Shown here piece by piece: positions 8,442-17,104 of a stretch of 64,000 bases of DNA. Position 1 is the stretch's first letter, and every line of letters starts with the position of its first letter. The stretch comes from Luteibacter aegosomatis (GTDB lineage Bacteria; Pseudomonadota; Gammaproteobacteria; Xanthomonadales; Rhodanobacteraceae). A program made the position numbers and the translations under genes. The stretch lies in contig NZ_CP095740.1 in assembly GCF_023078455.1 (NCBI RefSeq), forward strand, positions 4,693,937 to 4,757,936. The letters run 5' to 3'. The notes beneath the pieces are model-generated. The model did not search any database, was not told where the DNA came from, and worked only from the letters and a program-made list of their open reading frames with translations.

Positions 8442-9455
8442 GTGAGCGTAACGATCAAAGACGTCGCGAGGATGGCCAACGTGTCGGTGGCTTCGGTGTC
8501 GCGCGCCCTCAACGGGCACAGCGGTGTGACCGCCGAAACGCAGAAGCGCATCCGCGAGGTGGCCGCCCGCCTGCGCTACGTGCCGCACAGCGCCGCCCGC
8601 AGCCTGATCACCCGCCGCACCCAGACCATCGGTGCCTTGCTGCCCGACCTGCATGGCGCGTTCTTCTCCGAACTCATCCGCGGTATCGACCTGGCCGCTC
8701 GCAAGCGCGGCCTCTATCTGCTGGTGTCCAGCTCGCACGGCGACGCCACCGAGGCCGCCATCGCGCTCCGCGCCATGCAGGGCCGGGTGGATGGCCTGCT
8801 GGTGATGTCACCGCATGCCGATCGCGCCTTCCTCGACGAAAACCTGCCGATCGTGCTGCCCACGGTGCTGATCAACAGTCACGTGCGCTCGGAGCGGCAT
8901 GCCGCGCTCGACGTGGACGACTACGGCGGCGCACTCGCGATGGTTGAGCACCTGCTCGGGCTGGGCCGCAAGCGCATCGTCTTCATCGCCGGTCCCGAGG
9001 TGAACCACGACGTGCAGGAGCGCGAGCGCGGCTACCTCGACGCGCTCGCCCGTGCAGGCATGCGCGACACGGCCACGGTGCTGTCGGGCGACTTCACCGA
9101 AGAATCGGGCTATCGCGCCGGTCGCGAGGCGCTGGCGATGCAGCCGCGACCCGATGCCATCTTCGCCGCCAACGACATGATGGCCATCGGATGCCTTTCG
9201 GCGCTGGCGGAGGGGGGCGTGCGCACGCCGGACGACATCGCGGTGGTCGGCTTCGACGACATTCCGATGGCGCGCTACGTGTCGCCACCGCTTACCACGG
9301 TGCGGCTGCGCATCGCCGAACTCGGCGCGCAGGCGCTCGACCTGCTGGCCGAACAGGTGGACAACGAAAGCGAACCGCCGGTGGCCGAACGCCGGTTGAT
9401 ACCGACCGAACTCGTCATCCGGTCGTCGTGCGGAGGCGCGGCGAAGCGGGGTTGA
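8442..9455 (+). CDS. LacI-family transcriptional regulator
   Basis: 337 residues from a GTG start. The N-terminus is a classic LacI helix-turn-helix (TIKDVARMANVSVASVSRAL, residues 4-23) with the hinge helix AARSLITRRTQTIG. The rest is a periplasmic-binding-protein-like sugar sensor (IFAANDMMAIG, VVGFDDIP). A binding-site-like palindrome overlaps its own promoter and a perfect version precedes the glycosidase/ABC operon 3.1 kb downstream, so it probably represses both until a sugar ligand binds. Ligand unknown; the neighbouring enzymes suggest a glucan-derived oligosaccharide. Confidence 0.92.
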   Translation: MSVTIKDVARMANVSVASVSRALNGHSGVTAETQKRIREVAARLRYVPHSAARSLITRRTQTIGALLPDLHGAFFSELIRGIDLAARKRGLYLLVSSSHGDATEAAIALRAMQGRVDGLLVMSPHADRAFLDENLPIVLPTVLINSHVRSERHAALDVDDYGGALAMVEHLLGLGRKRIVFIAGPEVNHDVQERERGYLDALARAGMRDTATVLSGDFTEESGYRAGREALAMQPRPDAIFAANDMMAIGCLSALAEGGVRTPDDIAVVGFDDIPMARYVSPPLTTVRLRIAELGAQALDLLAEQVDNESEPPVAERRLIPTELVIRSSCGGAAKRG

Positions 9456-9542
9456 GACGATGGCGCCTCGGGGGCGCCGTCACGGATTCACGATAACCAG
9501 ACACATAACGACAACGCCCGAATACCGGGAGGGGTGAGAGCC

Positions 9543-12398
9543 ATGGGGAACCACGGAAACATGCTGTCCAAACACATCGCCATGGCGCTCGGCCTCGCGG
9601 CCGCCGCTGTCCTGGCGCCCACCGCCGCGCTCGCGCAGTCGAGCACCGCGACCATCAGGGGCCACGTCACCAACGCACCGGCGCAAGCCTCGGGCGAGGT
9701 GGTGGCCACCAACGTCAACACGGGTTTCGCCGCGCGCGTGCCCCTGCGTGAGAACGGCACCTACACACTGGCCGGCCTCTCGCCGGGCACCTACCGCATC
9801 GACGCCACGGCCAACGGCACGCATGCGGTCAGCCAGACCGTCACCGTGCAGATCGGCCAGTCGCTCGTGCTCGATCTCGACGGCGGCGTAGCCACCGCGG
9901 CACCGGCGAATGCCGCCAACCTCGAAGGCGTGACCGTCTCGGCCAACTCGCTGATCGAGACGCGCACCTCCGAAGTGGCCAGCAACATCACCACGCAGCA
10001 GATTCGCGACCTGCCGCAGAATTCGCGCAACTTCCTCAACTTCGCCGGCCTCACCCCGGGCATCAGCACGCCCAAGGACAAGAACTCGAAGTCGTTCAGC
10101 GCGGGCGGCCAGCCGTCGAACCAGACCAACGTGTTCATCGACGGCGCCAACCTGAAGAACAACATCCTCCAGGGCGGCCTGGTGGGCCAGGACGGTTCGC
10201 GCGGCAACCCGTTCTCGCAGGAAGCGATCCAGGAATTCCGCGTACTCACGCAGAACTACAAGGCCGAGTACGAGCAGGCCGGCACCGCCATCGTCTCCGC
10301 GGTGACCAAGTCGGGTACCAATGAGTTCCACGGATCGGTGTACGACTTCCTGCAGACGCGCGGCATGGTCACGCAGGACGAGTTCTCGCGCCAGGTGAGC
10401 GACCAGAAGCCCGCGTATCGTCGTCAGCAGTACGGCGCGTCGCTGGGCGGACCGATCATCAAGGACAAGCTGCAGTTCTTCATCAACTTCGAAGGCAACA
10501 AGGAAGACGCCAACAAGACCGTCTTCATCAACAACCCGACCTACGCGGACCGCTTCGCCCAGTACAACGGCACCTTCGCCGCGCCCTTCGACGAGAAGGT
10601 GTACTTCGGCAAGCTGAGCTGGCATCCGGACGACAAGAACGACGTCGACCTGAGCTATTCCAACCGCAAGGATCAGGAAACGATCAACTTCGGCGGCACC
10701 ACCGCCTACGAAGGTCGCCAGGAACGCCTGAACAAGGTGACCGACCTGCTGCTCAAGTGGCAGTACCGCGGCGATGCCTTCGTCAACGAACTGCTGCTCG
10801 ATCGCGGCGATTACAAGTACAACCCGCATCCGGTGAATCCCGACATCCCGTCGCAGAACTTCATCGGCATCGCGCAGATCGGCGGTTCGTCCAGCGTGCA
10901 GCAGAAGCAGCAGAACAACTTCACGCTGCGTGACGACGTGACCTTCGACGACGTCAACTGGCACGGCCAGCACGTGATCAAGACCGGCATCAAGATCGCC
11001 ACGGTCAACCAGCACCTGCTGGAGAACAACAGCTCCACGCCGCAGTACAGCTATCGCCCGGACGCGCCCACCGGCCTGGATATTCCCTACTCGGCCGTCT
11101 ACTCGCCTGACGGCAAGACCGCCAGCCTGAAGAACAAGCAGTACGGCATCTACGTGCAGGACGACTGGGACGTTACCGACCGCCTCCAGCTCAACCTCGG
11201 CGTGCGTTGGGACTACGAGACCAACGCGATCAACCGCTTCTACGTCACGCCGGACGACCAGGCCGCCGTGGTGCGCGCGCTGGGCCTGCCGGACAGCTAC
11301 ATCAGCAATGGCCACAACCGCAGCGCGTACAAGGGAGAGGTGCAGCCGCGCCTGGGCTTCTCGCTCGACGTAAGCCCGGATGCGGACCAGAGCACCACGG
11401 TGTTCGGCGGTGCCGGCCGTTACTACGACCGCACGCCGTACGACAACATCATCCAGGAATCCTTCCACGCGCAGTTCCCGTACTACAACTTCTTCTTCTC
11501 GGCCAACGGCGCGCCGAACCTGGAAGGCAATCCCACCACCGTGTGGCAGCCGCAGTACCTCACCCGCGCGGGCCTGGACGGCCTGATCCAGGGCGGTAAC
11601 GCCGGCGGCGGCGAGATCGACCTGCTCAACAACAAGACCAAGCCCCCGTACACCGACCAGTTCAGCCTCGGCGTGCGCCAGACGATGGGCGACTGGGTGG
11701 GTTCGCTCACCTTGAGCCGACTGCTCGGCTATCGCCAGTTCACCTGGATCTTCGGCAACCGCCCGGCGCCGGACTACACCTCGGTGCCCGTGGGCGCGTA
11801 CAACACGGTGCTCATCAACACCACGAAGAAGTACACCTCCAGCTCGGTGCTCATCGGCATCGACAAGCCCTACACCGACGCCTCCGGCTGGGGCGTGGGC
11901 ATCGCGTACACGTACACCAACGCGAAGAAGCAGGGCAACGACGCCTATTCGCTCGACTACGCCACGCCGGGCGCATACCCGTGGGGCCGCACCGCCGAGC
12001 GCAACCGCCTTGTGATCAACGGTACGGTGAAGCTGCCCTGGGACATCAAGCTGAGCACGCTCATCACGCTCGGCTCGGGCGATCCGTACGACGTGGTTTA
12101 CGGCACGGCGTACAACGATCCGGACCACGGTCCGCACATCGGTGCCGCCGCGCCGAAGAAGGGCAACTTCATCATCCCGAACGCATGGGGTTATCGCGAC
12201 ATGGACCTGGCCCTGTCGAAGACCTTCAACTTCGGCGGTACGCAGGCGCTGGAAATCCGTGCCGATGCGTTCAACATCTTCAACTTCAAGAACTACGGTT
12301 GCTACACCACGCTCGTCACCGAGCCCAACTTCGGTCAGCCGGCCTGCATCATCGGCGTGACGCGTAGTTACCAGGTGGGTGCGCGATACAGCTTCTGA
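9543..12398 (+). CDS. TonB-dependent receptor, Oar-like, with N-terminal carboxypeptidase-regulatory-like domain
   Basis: About 951 residues. The ATG at 9543 is preferred because GGGAGGGG lies about eight bases upstream; a GTG nine bases earlier sits inside that site. A signal peptide ends at AALAQS. Next comes a CarboxypepD_reg-like beta domain (TATIRGHVTN ... GTYRIDATANG), a plug with LPQNSRNFLNFAGLTPGI, and a long beta-barrel ending in the aromatic outer-membrane signature GARYSF. It should import a substrate across the outer membrane using TonB energy. Position between lacI and the glycosidase operon indicates uptake of oligosaccharides for this locus. A GC-rich inverted repeat (GGCGCC...GGCGCC, about 9466-9479) lies between lacI and this gene. 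Confidence 0.9.
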   Translation: MGNHGNMLSKHIAMALGLAAAAVLAPTAALAQSSTATIRGHVTNAPAQASGEVVATNVNTGFAARVPLRENGTYTLAGLSPGTYRIDATANGTHAVSQTVTVQIGQSLVLDLDGGVATAAPANAANLEGVTVSANSLIETRTSEVASNITTQQIRDLPQNSRNFLNFAGLTPGISTPKDKNSKSFSAGGQPSNQTNVFIDGANLKNNILQGGLVGQDGSRGNPFSQEAIQEFRVLTQNYKAEYEQAGTAIVSAVTKSGTNEFHGSVYDFLQTRGMVTQDEFSRQVSDQKPAYRRQQYGASLGGPIIKDKLQFFINFEGNKEDANKTVFINNPTYADRFAQYNGTFAAPFDEKVYFGKLSWHPDDKNDVDLSYSNRKDQETINFGGTTAYEGRQERLNKVTDLLLKWQYRGDAFVNELLLDRGDYKYNPHPVNPDIPSQNFIGIAQIGGSSSVQQKQQNNFTLRDDVTFDDVNWHGQHVIKTGIKIATVNQHLLENNSSTPQYSYRPDAPTGLDIPYSAVYSPDGKTASLKNKQYGIYVQDDWDVTDRLQLNLGVRWDYETNAINRFYVTPDDQAAVVRALGLPDSYISNGHNRSAYKGEVQPRLGFSLDVSPDADQSTTVFGGAGRYYDRTPYDNIIQESFHAQFPYYNFFFSANGAPNLEGNPTTVWQPQYLTRAGLDGLIQGGNAGGGEIDLLNNKTKPPYTDQFSLGVRQTMGDWVGSLTLSRLLGYRQFTWIFGNRPAPDYTSVPVGAYNTVLINTTKKYTSSSVLIGIDKPYTDASGWGVGIAYTYTNAKKQGNDAYSLDYATPGAYPWGRTAERNRLVINGTVKLPWDIKLSTLITLGSGDPYDVVYGTAYNDPDHGPHIGAAAPKKGNFIIPNAWGYRDMDLALSKTFNFGGTQALEIRADAFNIFNFKNYGCYTTLVTEPNFGQPACIIGVTRSYQVGARYSF

Positions 12399-12442
12399 TG
12401 AAACGCTGGCCCCGCCCGTGCGCAAGCACGGGCGGGAAAGCC

Positions 12443-12580
12443 CGTCGCTCCCGTGATCGCGGGAGCCCAGCGCCGTGAGATGGGTTTTCGTCCCATCGTC
12501 GCTACGCAAGAAGCCGATGAAACGGCATCGCCATGCCATGGACCGGAGCGCCGGATTCCTGCGTTCGCAGGAAGGACGGC
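12443..12580. repeat. REP-A inverted pair
   Basis: Two REP-A type palindromes in opposite orientation: GCTCCCG...CGGGAGC followed by CCCAGCG (about 12446-12473), and GGATTCCTGC-GTTC-GCAGGAA (about 12553-12574). They lie between the TonB receptor and the operator of the downstream operon and could terminate receptor transcription. Confidence 0.65.
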
Positions 12581-12589
12581 GGGCGACAA

Positions 12590-12603
12590 TGTAAACGTTT
12601 ACA
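12590..12603. promoter_or_regulatory. LacI-family operator, perfect 14-bp palindrome
   Basis: TGTAAACGTTTACA is a perfect palindrome with the central CG typical of LacI-family sites. It lies 45 bases upstream of the glycosidase start and closely matches the site before the lacI gene of this locus. Confidence 0.75.
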
Positions 12604-12648
12604 CGTCGTGTTAACTTCGCACGGCTCCTGTCTTCCCCGAGGATCGTC

Positions 12649-14127
12649 ATGCAAGCCACCACGAAGAAACGCCTGTCCCTCGCCCTCGGCCTGCTCCTGG
12701 CCGCCGTGACGCCACTGACGATGGCGCAGAAGGGCCAGGCGCCCGCGAAGCATGCGGCTGCCGCCGTCCATGAATCGCACGCGATCCCCGCCTCGATCGC
12801 CGACCTGCAGAAGCGGACCTTCCAGTGGTTCTGGGACAGCGCCAATCCCGAAAACGGCCTCATTCCCGATCACTACCCGGGCGACTCCTTCGCCTCCATC
12901 GCCTCGGTCGGCTTCGGCCTCACCGCCTACGGCGTGGGCGTGGAACGCGGCTGGATCACCCGCGAACAGGCGGTGGACCGCACGCTGGCCACGCTGCGCT
13001 TCTTCAAGAACTCGCCGCAGGGCGATGCCGAGGAAGGCGAGACCGGTTACCACGGCTTCTACTACCACTTCCTCGACATGAAGACCGGTACGCGTTTCGC
13101 CAACTGGGTGGAAGTGTCGTCGGTGGACACCACGCTGCTGCTCGGCGGCGTGCTGTTCGCGCAGAGCTACTACGATCGCGACGACGCGAAGGAGAAGGAA
13201 ATCCGCGATCTCGCCGACGCCATCTATCGACGCGTGGACTGGACCTGGCTGCAGAAACGCGCGCCCCTCATCAGCATGGGCTGGACGCCGGGCGGCAAGA
13301 CCATCCCGCACGACTGGGAGGGTTACAACGAAGGCATGCTGGTCTACCTGCTCGCGCTGGGCTCGCCCACGCACCCGGTGGGCGACGACGCGTGGAAGGC
13401 CTGGACGAAGACGTACGACAAGACCTGGGGCGAATTCCACGGCCAGACCTTCCTGAACTTCGCGCCGATGTTCGGCCACCAGTACAGCCACACATGGGTC
13501 GATTTCCGCGGCATCCGCGACGCATGGAGCGGCGAACACGACCTGGACTACTTCGAGAACAGCCGCCGCGCCACGTATTCCCAGCAGGCCTACGCCATCG
13601 CCAATCCCGGCGGCTGGAAGGGCTACGGCAAGAACGTGTGGGGCCTCACCGCCAGCAACGGACCGGGCGGTTTCGTGGTGAAGCAGGGCGACAGGGAAAT
13701 CACCTTCCACGGCTACACCGCGCGCGGCGCGGGCCGTGATTACATCTCCGACGACGGCACCATCGTGCCGACCGCGGCCGGCGGTTCCATCGCCTTCGCG
13801 CCGGAGATCGTGATTCCCGCGCTGGAAGAAATGAAGAAGAAGTACGGCCAGTACATATACACGAAGTACGGCTTCGTGGATGCGTTCAACCTCAGCTTCG
13901 CCACCAAGGCCGACGTCCGCACCGGTCGCCTCATCCCCGGCTTCGGATGGTCCGACACCGTGCAACTGGGCATCGACCAGGGCCCGATCGTGCTGATGAT
14001 CGAGAACTACCGCAGCAACTTCGTCTGGGACGTGATGAAGAAGAACCCGTACCTTCGCAAGGGTCTCCAGCGCGCCGGCTTCACCGGCGGCTGGCTGGAT
14101 TCCGACGCGGCGGCCGAACTCTGGTGA
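12649..14127 (+). CDS. Glycoamylase-family (GH144-like) secreted glycoside hydrolase
   Basis: 492 residues with a signal peptide ending near LTMAQKG. The sequence matches the 'glycoamylase' family (Pfam PF10091), now linked to CAZy GH144 endo-beta-1,2-glucanases: LQKRTFQWFWDSANPENGLIPD, SVGFGLTAYGVGVERGWI, TLRFF, GYHGFYYHFLDM, NYRSNFVWDVMKKNPYL. Expected fold is an (alpha/alpha)6 barrel acting in the periplasm or outside. It is the first gene of an operon with an ABC importer and a second barrel glycosidase, and begins just after the LacI operator. The stop overlaps the next start (TGATG). Family is clear; beta-1,2-glucan as substrate is inference from characterised GH144 members. Confidence 0.88.
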   Translation: MQATTKKRLSLALGLLLAAVTPLTMAQKGQAPAKHAAAAVHESHAIPASIADLQKRTFQWFWDSANPENGLIPDHYPGDSFASIASVGFGLTAYGVGVERGWITREQAVDRTLATLRFFKNSPQGDAEEGETGYHGFYYHFLDMKTGTRFANWVEVSSVDTTLLLGGVLFAQSYYDRDDAKEKEIRDLADAIYRRVDWTWLQKRAPLISMGWTPGGKTIPHDWEGYNEGMLVYLLALGSPTHPVGDDAWKAWTKTYDKTWGEFHGQTFLNFAPMFGHQYSHTWVDFRGIRDAWSGEHDLDYFENSRRATYSQQAYAIANPGGWKGYGKNVWGLTASNGPGGFVVKQGDREITFHGYTARGAGRDYISDDGTIVPTAAGGSIAFAPEIVIPALEEMKKKYGQYIYTKYGFVDAFNLSFATKADVRTGRLIPGFGWSDTVQLGIDQGPIVLMIENYRSNFVWDVMKKNPYLRKGLQRAGFTGGWLDSDAAAELW

Positions 14128-15407
14128 TGTCCTTCGGTCGCCGGCTCCACCACGCATGCGCGCTGGTATTGGCCTGCGCGTTGCTTTGCGCCTGCGAGAA
14201 ACCGGCCGACGGCACCCGAACGCTCACCTTCTGGACCATCGGCCGCGAAGGCGAAGCGGTGCGCCAGCTGCTGCCCGATTTCGAGCGCGAACATCCCGGG
14301 CTGCACGTGGCCGTGCAACAGTTGCCGCTCACCGCCGCCCACCAGAAGCTGCTCACGGCGTATGCGGGCAACTCCACGCCGGACATTACCCAGCTGGGCA
14401 ACACGTGGATTCCCGAGATGGTGGCGCTGGGCGCGCTGGAGCCGCTCGACGCGAGGGTGAAGGCGTCGCGCACCGTCGAGGCGAACGATTACTTCCCGGC
14501 CATCTGGTCCACCAACGTCATCGACGGCACGCTCTACGGCGTGCCCTGGTACGTGGACACGCGCCTGCTGTTCTACCGCAAGGATCTCCTGGCGAAGGCA
14601 GGCTACGACCATCCGCCTCGCGACTGGGCCGAATGGCAGGCGATGATGGCGAAGCTCGCACAGCCGGTGGGCAAGGCCTACGGTGCACTGCTTCCCACCA
14701 ACGAGTTCGAGCAGCTGCTCTGCCTGGCGCTCCAGCAGGACGATCCCCTGTTGCGCGACGGCGGGCGCTACGGCAACTTCCGCAGCGCGGGATTCAAGAA
14801 GGCACTGGCCTTCTACGTGTCGATGTTCCGCGAGCGCCAGGCGCCGATGATGACCAACGTCGACATCGGCAATCCGTGGGCGGCGTTCGGCCAGGGCTTC
14901 TTCGCGTTCTACCTGTCGGGCCCCTGGAACATCGGCGAGTTCCGCCACCGCCTTCCGCCCGAGCAGCAAGGGGACTGGGGCACAGCCACGTTGCCCGGTC
15001 CGAACGGGCCCGGCGCCTCCAACGCGGGTGGATCGAGCCTGGTGATCTATCGCAGTTCGCCGCACAAGGACGATGCCTGGGCGCTGGTGGAGTTCCTCTC
15101 GCGCCCGGAGATTCAGGCACGTTTCTACGCCATCCTCGGCGACATGCCGCCGCGCCGCTCGTCGTGGCAGGCGCCGTCGCTGCGTGACGACGACAAGGCC
15201 GCGGCCTTCCGCGACCAGTTGGAGAGGGTGAAGGCCACGCCGCCCGTCGCCGAGTGGGAGCGCATCGTCACCGAGATGCAGTTGGTGGCCGCACGTGCCG
15301 CCCATGGCGACCTCACCGTCGACGAGGCCGCCGCGGAAATCGATCGCCGCGCCGACAAGCTGCTGGAAAAACGTCGCTGGATGCTCGACCACGGGGCCAA
15401 GCCATGA
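14127..15407 (+). CDS. ABC sugar importer, extracellular solute-binding lipoprotein
   Basis: 426 residues. Starts at the ATG overlapping the upstream stop, giving a short lipoprotein signal ending ALLCAC (Cys about residue 20). The mature protein is a family 1 solute-binding protein of the maltose type (TLTFWTIGREGEAVRQLLPDF, STPDITQLGNTW, GVPWYVDTRLLFYRKDLL). It captures oligosaccharide for the two permeases encoded next; its stop overlaps the next start (ATGA). Lipid anchoring is unusual in Gram-negative bacteria, where such proteins are normally free in the periplasm. Confidence 0.9.
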   Translation: MSFGRRLHHACALVLACALLCACEKPADGTRTLTFWTIGREGEAVRQLLPDFEREHPGLHVAVQQLPLTAAHQKLLTAYAGNSTPDITQLGNTWIPEMVALGALEPLDARVKASRTVEANDYFPAIWSTNVIDGTLYGVPWYVDTRLLFYRKDLLAKAGYDHPPRDWAEWQAMMAKLAQPVGKAYGALLPTNEFEQLLCLALQQDDPLLRDGGRYGNFRSAGFKKALAFYVSMFRERQAPMMTNVDIGNPWAAFGQGFFAFYLSGPWNIGEFRHRLPPEQQGDWGTATLPGPNGPGASNAGGSSLVIYRSSPHKDDAWALVEFLSRPEIQARFYAILGDMPPRRSSWQAPSLRDDDKAAAFRDQLERVKATPPVAEWERIVTEMQLVAARAAHGDLTVDEAAAEIDRRADKLLEKRRWMLDHGAKP

Positions 15408-16282
15408 CCGCATCGCGTGCCGCCTGGGTGTTCGTTACGCCCGCGCTGGTGATCCTGGGCCTGTTCTTCCTGTTGCCGGTGATCGCCGCGTTGGTGCTTT
15501 CGCTCACCGATTACGACCTCTACGCGCTGGCGGACATCCGCAACCTGCGCTTCGTGGCGCTGGAAAACTACTGGACGTTGCTGCACCGGCCGTTGTTCTG
15601 GTCGGCGCTGGGACATACGGCGTACTTCGTGGTGGTGGGCGTGCCGCTGTCGATGGCCGCCTCGCTCGGCGCCGCCATGCTGCTCAACTCGCCGCTGGCC
15701 CGCTTCAGGGCCTTCTTCCGCACGGCCCTGTTCGCCCCCGTGGTGACCACCGTGGTGGCGGTGGCCGTGATCTGGCGTTATCTCTTCAACACGCAGTACG
15801 GCCTGGTCAACTACGTGCTCGACCGCATGGGCTTGGGACACGTCGACTGGCTGGGCGATCCGCACTGGGCCATGCCCACCATCATCCTCTTCGCCGTGTG
15901 GAAGAACTTCGGCTACAACATGATCATCTTCATGGCGGGCTTGCAGGCCATTCCCGGCGATCTCTACGAGGCCGCGCGCATCGACGGCGCCTCGCCGTTC
16001 GCGCAGTTCCGCCACATCACCCTGCAGATGCTGAAACCGACGATGACGATGGTGAGCATCCTCACCGTGTCCGGGTATTTCCAGCTCTTCGCCGAGCCGT
16101 ACGTGATGACCGAGGGCGGCCCGCTGCAAAGCACCACCTCGGTGCTTTACCTGATGTACGAGGAAGGCTTCAAGTGGTGGAACCTGGGCTCGGCCTCGGC
16201 CGTGGCCTTCATCCTGTTCGTCATCATGTTCGCCGTCACGGCCACGATGCTTCGCCTGTCGAAGCGGGGAGAACCCGCATGA
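15404..16282 (+). CDS. ABC sugar importer permease, MalF/UgpA-like
   Basis: 292 residues, six predicted membrane helices starting with RAAWVFVTPALVILGLFFLL. The cytoplasmic EAA loop is visible (YEAARIDGASPFAQF, then HITLQML), the docking site for the ATPase. Starts and stops overlap with both neighbours by ATGA, so expression is tightly coupled to the binding protein and second permease. No gene for the ATPase partner is nearby. Confidence 0.92.
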   Translation: MTASRAAWVFVTPALVILGLFFLLPVIAALVLSLTDYDLYALADIRNLRFVALENYWTLLHRPLFWSALGHTAYFVVVGVPLSMAASLGAAMLLNSPLARFRAFFRTALFAPVVTTVVAVAVIWRYLFNTQYGLVNYVLDRMGLGHVDWLGDPHWAMPTIILFAVWKNFGYNMIIFMAGLQAIPGDLYEAARIDGASPFAQFRHITLQMLKPTMTMVSILTVSGYFQLFAEPYVMTEGGPLQSTTSVLYLMYEEGFKWWNLGSASAVAFILFVIMFAVTATMLRLSKRGEPA

Positions 16283-17100
16283 GCCCGCGCACCGCCAAGG
16301 CCATCGTCAACGGCCTGCTCTTCGCCGGCGCGGCCGTCGCCATCGCCCCGTTGCTGTACATGGTGTCGGTCTCGTTCATGACGCCGGGCGAGGCCAGCGC
16401 GCTGCCGCCACCGGTACTGCCCGGGCATCCCACCCTGGGCAATTACCGCCAGTTGTTCATGAACGCGGGCATGGGGCGCTACCTGTTCAACAGCCTGCTG
16501 ATTTCCACGGCGATCACGCTGATCTCGCTGGCCTTCAACCTGATGGCCGGCTACGCCTTCGCCAAGCTCGAATTCACCGGGCGCCAGCGCCTCTTCCAGG
16601 TGCTGCTGGGAGCGCTGGTGATTCCGGCGCAGGTGGCCATGCTGCCGTTGTTCCTCCTGCTGAAGTACATGGGCCTGGTGAACACCTATGGTGCGGTGAT
16701 CGTACCGGCGCTGGCCACCATCTTCGGCATCTTCCTCGTGCGGCAGTACGCCAGCGGCATTCCGAACGACCTGCTCGAAGCGGCGCGCATCGACGGCGCG
16801 GGCGAGTTCCGCATTTTCGCCACCATCGTGATGCCGCTGCTGAAACCGATCATGGTGACGCTGGCGATCTTCACCTTCCTCGCCGCGTGGAACGACTTCA
16901 TGTGGCCACTGATCGCGTTGACCGGTCAGGAGCACTACACGTTGCCCATCGCGCTGGCGTCGCTGTCGCGCGAGCACGTGCAGGACAGCGAGTTGATGAT
17001 GGCCGGTTCGGTGGTCACCATCCTGCCTGTCCTGGTGTTGTTCCTCGCCCTGCAGCGGTATTACCTGGAAGGCCTGCTGCTCGGCAGCGTGAAAGGGTGA
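16279..17100 (+). CDS. ABC sugar importer permease, MalG/UgpE-like
   Basis: 273 residues with six membrane helices and the EAA loop LEAARIDGAGEFRIF followed by IVMPLLKP. It pairs with the upstream permease to form the channel of a CUT1-type sugar importer. Only four bases separate its stop from the next start, continuing the operon. Confidence 0.92.
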   Translation: MSPRTAKAIVNGLLFAGAAVAIAPLLYMVSVSFMTPGEASALPPPVLPGHPTLGNYRQLFMNAGMGRYLFNSLLISTAITLISLAFNLMAGYAFAKLEFTGRQRLFQVLLGALVIPAQVAMLPLFLLLKYMGLVNTYGAVIVPALATIFGIFLVRQYASGIPNDLLEAARIDGAGEFRIFATIVMPLLKPIMVTLAIFTFLAAWNDFMWPLIALTGQEHYTLPIALASLSREHVQDSELMMAGSVVTILPVLVLFLALQRYYLEGLLLGSVKG

Positions 17101-17104
17101 GACC

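Noticed and set aside
9480..12863. 1127-residue open frame opposite the Oar-like TonB receptor
   Set aside because: It is antisense to a clear TonB receptor, has Val/Arg/Ala-rich low-complexity composition, no domain and no ribosome site; long antisense frames are expected at this GC.
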